From the NCBI GenBank assembly GCA_907163375.1, contig CAJQUW010009227.1, forward strand, positions 392,785-456,784: 64,000 bases of DNA, written 5' to 3'. Numbering within the stretch: the first letter of the stretch is position 1; every line of letters starts with the position of its first letter. A model generated the notes under the pieces. It was not told the origin of the DNA. It made no database searches and saw nothing but the letters and a program-made list of their open reading frames with translations. The position numbers and the translations under genes are program-made. Positions 57,875 to 64,000 of this stretch are shown here, piece after piece. This DNA comes from Prostheceraeus crozeri. Taxonomy: Eukaryota > Platyhelminthes > Polycladida > Euryleptidae.

Positions 57875-59564
57875 CACTTGCTTAGAGTAAGCCTATATAG
57901 GAATACCAAAAACGGCTTTAGATAGCTATTGAAGAACGCATTATCCATGGCGCTCAATGAAATAAACAGTCTAATTAAGTCGTCTTTATTTTAGTGAGAT
58001 AATTACAGTCTACTCCATTTTACAACTCGACCTATTTTGAATGATATATTGATGTTAGAATATAAGTTAGATAGTGGATGCTGTCACATTGGTCTTGCTT
58101 TGAGAGAAAAGTAGTTTGATGATGGAAGCTAGGTCTATGAACTCAGGCCTGTAAAAGTCCTTTGAATCTCATATTTGACTGGAAACGTAGCCTCCATCAA
58201 TCGTTCCTACACAAATCTTGAGCCTGGGAAAGCACCAATCTTCATGAGTTTAAAATAAGTAAATTCAACTATTTCTAGATTTATTTTCAGAAAGCAATGA
58301 TAAAATTTTTAAAACTTATAGCCTTACATAACAAGCTCTTAAGACATTTTATAGTTAAATCATCATTCCAATAGTGCTGGTAGCTTCCCATGGCATCACT
58401 GCCCGCAACTATTGCTATCCTTAAATATTTTAATCAGACTGAATTCAAACAATAGGCCTAGAAGGATAGAACACGCACACATCCAAATTCGCCACTGCTA
58501 ATCATGCTTATACAAGTATGAAAGATTACAGAAGACTTTGAGTATTATCATGTAGACTTATTCCTGTACAAGCTTGGAGTACCCTGGGACTGGAAAGTAA
58601 AAATTATGGAATCTCAGGTACATGATCACTGCTTCAGTTGAAAGGTCTTAGGAGCCCGTGCATACAATCACAAGTCATCTGAACACCTGTAGCACGCACC
58701 TGCTGTTTATCATGCAGCTGCTTCGACTAACTACCGAAGTCTTCAACCGCTTCAAGTGAGAATCCAACATCAAAATCTTATTAGAGCTTCACGTTTAAGT
58801 CTTGTCGATCGAGAAGAGGCGATAAATCAAAACAAAGCCGAAGCCAACCGATTCGAATTTTTCTCGAATCACAGTTCGAATCGAATCTCGAAGCTTCGCA
58901 TGTCTCTAATTAGGGTCGATCTTACATACACGTGTGCCTAGTGCCTCAACAATGCCTGTACATGTCTCTAGTAAGCTCATCACTTTCTCACTTGCGTACA
59001 GAAGAAATCGAAATATTTTTTCTACTTTCGATAAATCTCTGGTTAAAGCAGGCAGACATTGTGCATTTCATTGCCTTCTCGCATAATACGCAGCATGACT
59101 TCAGCTTGCAAAGAGACGAAATAATTCAATACTCATGACCAGGGATTGTGAAATAATTGATTTGGAGGACAAAATCAACTTAACAAATCAAATAATTTCA
59201 AATATAACGTATAAAGTCATTGCAGTCTCTTATATAACAATTTCAATCATTCAATCACAAATTTACATTCCAATCGTAACATTTTCTACTACATCGACAC
59301 AATAACTATCTACAGTTGATGAAATGACAGCACGCACGGCAGTTGACTGATGACTTTGATATCAGATAAAAGACTGATGTACCTCATTAACTTCTCGACA
59401 TCTCTGCCATTCACTTGTAGTGATGTCGAACATGCGCACATGTCATTTTGTTTCATTATTTGAATTGTGCTGATGCTGCGAAATGAACTACTTTCACAAA
59501 TCTTTGTTGCTTAAGAAAAGGCCGCAATGATTGACGAAATGTTTCTAATTTTCCAAATACTCAC

Positions 59565-59652
59565 ACACAACATCAGAGCCGAACACAAAGTTCAGGAATG
59601 CTTTTGACTGTCGAGGTCTGATTTCATCTTTTAATAACCATGCACGCAAACG
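59565..59652 (-). CDS. Candidate coding exon, possibly upstream GRAMD4
   Basis: 88 bp between a pyrimidine-rich acceptor ending GATGCAAAG and a strong donor GTGAGTAT. Only one frame is open; it starts RLRAWLLKDEIRPRQSKAF and continues LNFVFGSDVV, phase 0 to 1. It lies on the same strand, upstream of the GRAMD4 exons. RLxxW loosely recalls the RLQKWF segment before the first membrane hairpin of GRAMD4. Its phase does not fit directly onto the 54342 exon, so another exon would be needed between them. It could belong to another gene. Confidence 0.35.
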
Positions 59653-59964
59653 CTTTGCATCGAAAACAGAAAGAACTCAGCGTGTGTCTTGCTACGCCTT
59701 AAAATAAGAATGCTCATTACCAGCAGAGCTACGATGGATATTCAGCTCAATGGGAATCAAAGGTGAAATTGTCAACTCCTGTCTTTCGGAGAGGTTGCTC
59801 TAGAACAGAAATGTCCAACATATTTCCGCAAGGCCTTGAAGATTCTTAGAAGTATTTAACCTTTAATGAATACTTCCACTCGCAGATACTGATACAGAAG
59901 ATTAGGGCATTATTTCTCCAAAGGTTTTATCATCATTCCGAAAGAACATCACCCCGCTAGTAAA

Positions 59965-60510
59965 CATCACATTAATGTGTTGTGCCGCAAAGGTATGGGT
60001 TCAAATTCTATCAAGTGCACAAGATGCCAGTTTTGGGCTCACAAACGTTGCAGTGGCATTGTGGTCCGCCTGTCATCCGCAGCAGCTACATTCGTGTGCC
60101 GCCGGTGTAAAGGAGAATTGGTGACCGACCAAACGCCATCATTTGGAGACGATGATCTTTCTACGGTTTATGAGGAAAGCTATGAAATAGTGAATCCAAT
60201 GAAGAGCTCAGAAGAAGAATGTGCCTGGAGCCTATCGGTGACTCTATCAGAAGACGACACCTAAGATGGTGTGGACATGTGGAGAAGAAAGACGATTGTC
60301 AGTGGGTGAAGCGCGTGCGGAAATTGCAAGTGGATGGTCGCCGACCTGTTGGACGTCCAAGGAAATCATGGAGCGATAACATCAAAGAAGGCCTTCGAGC
60401 GCTCGGGATCCGCGTGGAAGATGCTAACGACTGAGCGAAGTGGAGAACTGCCATACAAGCGAACTGTCGCACCCAACATGGAGGGAACAATCGACGTTAA
60501 ATGGTATAAG
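59965..60510 (+). pseudogene. LINE 3' relic with zinc-finger and RPxGRPRKxW tail
   Basis: The plus-strand frame from 59977 reads LCRKGMGSNSIKCTRCQFWA and HKRCSGI with FVCRRCKGE, a PHD-like Cys/His finger found in a widespread LINE group. The frame changes near 60220-60260. The next frame reads RRRHLRWCGHVEKKDDCQWV and RRPVGRPRKSWSDNIKEGLR, the C-terminal block of the same group. The RT between finger and tail is missing, so this is an internally deleted relic. Confidence 0.75.
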
Positions 60511-61199
60511 TAATGAAAAATACTACGTGGCAATTCGTATTGCATAAAAGATGTAGAAAGCGACATCCGTGTCCAAAAATCATTGGCTTCAAGTTTGGTT
60601 GCAAACAAAGAAATACTAGCTGTATTTCAATGGACGAAACAATTTTCAACACTTAGAATGCTAATGAAAACACAATGTGACCACTCAGCAATTGCAATGT
60701 GATAATGGAATAGCTAATGTTAGTGTATAATGTCTTTCGACGCACATATACTGACATAAGAGTGATTGACTTACATCACTACTTCGGGAAGACTATTTGA
60801 CCAACTGCAGAACTGACTGCTATGTATCAGGGCTATCCTCCTGAATTAAAGCAGTATAAAGTAATTTAGTGCAACATTCCCATAGTCCGAAAAGAGAATG
60901 CATTAAAAGAATAATGACACACATTTGCAGTTGAACATTGATTTGATATTATTTTAAGCTTTTTATCAACAGAATTAAGTTCTTTTCAAATAATTAATAC
61001 TGTTGCAAACTATGAAGTTTTTATCAGCACATTGGCGTTGGACAATAGTGTCTTTAATTCCATTATATTTACTTTGGTAACAATTTCCACCGAGTTTATA
61101 ACCCGATTGAAGTAACATTTTTACTATTTAAATGCAATGCAATATCCAATGCTTTCGAGACGCGCATGTTCACAGATTGAAAATAAAATTTTACATTAA

Positions 61200-61382
61200 G
61201 TGGTTTCCATGGCACAGTGGTTAAGTGCTTGGCCTAGCGATGCTTTGGTCCAGAGGTCGAGCCCCAAAAGTGTCATTGGAATTCGGCAGGAAGGGCATCC
61301 GGACTACGCTCCAGAAAAGTCTGACTATGTCAGCACTGTCCAAGCCCCCAGTCTGAGGGAATAGTGACGCTAAATCTTCATT
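61200..61382 (+). repeat. Main-family SINE, copy 11
   Basis: Full length head and tail; about 15 bp missing from the centre around GGACTACGCTCCAGAAAAGT. Confidence 0.85.
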
Positions 61383-62324
61383 TTTTATAAAGAAGGTCCA
61401 CAAGCAGAAGTTCTTGATTTAATTCAATACAATGAAAACACTTTCAATTCGCAAACTTTAACAAGGATGTATATTTACCACTTGGGAAGAAAATACTATC
61501 AAATACGAGTAATGTACGTCGCACATGCCTGAAATAATCGTGAAATATTACACGATGGAGTTTCAAGAAATCTAAATATCAGGTGAATGCCGGGAAATTA
61601 CAGAAGATTACATCATGTATACTCGAAGACACAGCTCTGAATTTACAAACATAATGTCAACTAAGTATTAAAGAGAAACCAAAACTAGCTGAAACCTGAA
61701 CCCTGACGGTGATTGAAATGTGAAAATTAAAAATTTTTGTTCGAGTAGCAATTCATATAATAGCCGAGAGCAATGAGAATTGAAGATATAAAAATAATAA
61801 TTATTTTCTCAATGTTTTTGTTCTTATTGAGAATAAATCAATATCATCTTCACTTTATTCTTTTCTCACGAGTGCTTGTATTTCATAAAAGTAATCTGCA
61901 CAGAAGTTGATATTGAAATCAGAGACCCTTCATCGCGGAGTATATCATGTGAATATAATATCAATGCCTTTAATTATTTTCCGAAGACCAGTCTATCACG
62001 TCTTGTCATGTGAAGATAATTCAAAAACCAATTTGATTAGCAGTTAATTGAAATTTACGTGAAAGACTGTATGAACGCTTAGCCGCTATGTTAGTTAAAT
62101 TCGCTTGCAATCTGAAGCAAATATCAATTGAACAATAGAAAATGTCTCTGGAATTCTTAGACGGATAGAACCACACAAACTTTCATAGCATTGACTCAAA
62201 TTAAAAATTTTTAGTAAGAGGAACACACCGTTTTACTCTGATACTCTGATTAAGCTTGGATTGTTTCTGTTTCATTATAATAGCTTCTACAATGCTGAAC
62301 AATAAGTATTTCCTTTGTACACAG

Positions 62325-62500
62325 AATCTCAGTGGCACAGAGGCCTAGCGATCTTTTGGTTCAGAGGTCGAGCAGCGGAGTGTCATTAGAAGTCGTCACG
62401 AAGGGCATCCGGACTAAAAGATCACAACTTTCCAGATTAAAGTCTGACTATGTCAGCACAGTCCAAGCCCCCAGTTTGGGGAGTAGTGACGTTACACCAT
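62325..62500 (+). repeat. Main-family SINE, copy 12
   Basis: The head lacks the GTTAAGTGCTT segment between A-box and B-box. The tail hairpin CCCCCAGTTTGGGG is intact. Confidence 0.85.
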
Positions 62501-64000
62501 ACTTTTTAATTAAGAAATCAGCGTTTTATTCACAGTTTAGCGGTAAGACGATCCAACACTTTTGAACAGAAGTGGACTGGAAAGAAGTCGGCTATTGCAT
62601 TCAGAAACCGGTGTCAGAAATGCATCCTTCAGACAATCCGGCATGACTCCTTCGAAGATACTACGTTTGAAGAGATACTGATATCCGATGAAAGACAATA
62701 AAAGCTATAACATTATTAGTTATTGAAAAAGATATTCTGATTGAGGGTGGGAAATACGTAGTAACAAGAGAAAATGAAAGTAATTGAGATTATATCAGAA
62801 TAGAAACAATGGTAAAAATCTTCATTTTTGTTAGATAACCCTTTTAATAAGAGCCGTTTCATCATAAACTTCGCATTTATCTATCTTGACAAAAGGAATC
62901 ACTCATGAAAAACTCTCAATATTCCAGTATCTCAGAATTTCCATCAAAGACGCAAATGCGTGGAGATGAGATAGAGGTACACTGGAATGGTGTACAATGA
63001 GGCAACTATTTTGGGATCAATGCGTTCTTCCTCACCAACTTAACGATTCAGCAGTAATACACACAAAGAAAAAAATTGACAACAGTTCCTACAGAAACTG
63101 AACAGTATGTAGCAAACAACAGCTGTTTCCAAACACTCTGTTACTGAAACAATGACAAAAACTGCTGAATCAAAAGCTGAACTCAATGACTGATCACGAA
63201 TTATTTACAAAACTGTAATTCCAGATTCATGAGACTTCAATTTTAAGAAAATATGTTGTTTATGGTAGTGACACAGAATTAGACAGGTCGTCTCTTCTTC
63301 TGTTTGACTAGAAAGGAAGCATGGGAACATGTAACCTTAATGAAATGGTGTAATCTGCTGATATATTACCATAGCAATCGAACAATAAGCAGCCAGTTCA
63401 ATATTAAACACGCCAAATTATGTTAAGTTTCGGTGACTTATCAGCCGGATCTCACAGCAAAGAGACGCAGACGATGCTAAGTTCTACAGAGAAGTTTGTG
63501 AACGTTTTTTCTTCCGTCTGCTATCTTTTCCGATAGTGATCCGAAGGGCCAACATTATCGAGAAAACTTTCGTGCAATGAATTCCTCAAATCTGAAGGAA
63601 AGGTGACGTTCGGAACACTTTGAAGAAATTTACAGAAATCCGCAAGCGACGCACGACTATTTTTCCTATCTCTGCAAGGTATCAAAAATTTCTTTTTGCC
63701 CACCTAGTAAGTTCCTGCATATGCCATCGTTTTGAATCTGCTTGCATTTGTAGTAAAGTGGCCCGTTAAAACAATCTATTTCCGTGGGTAGTGAGCTATA
63801 CAACTAAACCAAAACCTCAAAAAGAGTCGAAATGGTATATTTTTGAGAATTATTATTCAGTAATGAATGATGGAATTACATCAAATCAACTCATGGGCAG
63901 AATGACCGCGGTAGAGTGATATTCATTCTTCTAAACAGATCGTGTTCACATCGATGTCATTAGCATTTTCAGAATATGAGAATACATCCTATCTTCTTCA

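Larger units (their letters stand above)
54343..64000. other. Upstream intronic or intergenic DNA
   Basis: No confirmed exon. It contains the palindrome at 55242-55283, a pogo derivative at 57123-57874, the candidate exon at 59565, a LINE tail at 59965-60510 and two SINEs at 61200 and 62325. 62501-64000 and 57875-59564 otherwise show nothing I can support. Confidence 0.7.

Noticed and set aside
3232-62500. Regularly recurring repeat considered as CRISPR or satellite
   Set aside because: Copies are dispersed, in both orientations, with RNA polymerase III boxes; this is a SINE family.
63521-63703. 60-codon minus-strand ORF after a fair acceptor
   Set aside because: Protein-like but unrecognised, without a clear donor; not enough to call an exon.

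Overview
This is a window of animal nuclear DNA. It is AT-rich, its coding information is split into short exons with canonical GT-AG boundaries, and most of the rest is transposon and retroelement debris. The mix (Penelope-like elements, CR1/L2-type LINEs, pogo elements with CCGTATTT ends, a tRNA-derived SINE in about 12 copies, a hammerhead-ribozyme retrozyme-like unit) fits an invertebrate, probably marine. I cannot name the phylum or species from the sequence.

The backbone is one host gene on the minus strand, and no long ORF reveals it. Nine small exons at 54225-54342, 49427-49518, 42331-42379, 33812-33886, 29320-29394, 29206-29249, 24803-24912, 24587-24738 and 46-178 have matching splice phases (848 coding bases, 282 complete codons). 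Joined, they read as the central and C-terminal part of GRAMD4 (GRAM domain-containing protein 4, also called death-inducing protein): the conserved membrane hairpin, the amphipathic VA-K-QN-ADxLEKLKN segment, the second membrane hairpin, the KYDT...LPTD segment and the FxEIFxL lead-in to the GRAM domain. The GRAM domain itself lies left of base 1. The N-terminal exons lie right of 54342 or outside the window; one unproven candidate is at 59565-59652. Two introns are tiny (64 and 70 bp) and the others run from 4.3 to 24.4 kb.

Layout from the left. 46-178 is the last exon seen here. 179-24586 is a 24.4 kb intron holding a Harbinger-like MITE, two relics of a second SINE, five copies of the main SINE, two Penelope-like fragments (one split by a mariner with 108-bp inverted repeats), a CR1/L2 fragment, a tRNA-Thr-like pseudogene and a LINE tail. 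24587-24912 holds two exons. 24913-29205 holds an IS630-like DD32E transposon. 29206-29394 holds two exons. 29395-33811 holds a hammerhead-ribozyme repeat unit and a SINE carrying a 49-bp hAT-like insert. 33887-42330 holds two SINEs, a non-autonomous hAT element, a 26-bp perfect inverted repeat and a CR1/L2 3' end. 42380-49426 holds a Jockey-like LINE tail, a SINE and a pogo/Tigger element whose transposase has a recognisable intron. 49519-54224 holds a hAT transposase relic. 54343-64000 holds a palindrome, a short pogo derivative, a LINE tail and two SINEs.

The best candidates for unusual biology are the hammerhead retrozyme-like unit at 29885-30190, the DD32E element with repeated subterminal motifs, and the pogo element with 65-bp subterminal direct repeats. 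The GRAMD4 gene matters because the transposable elements all sit inside or beside its introns.
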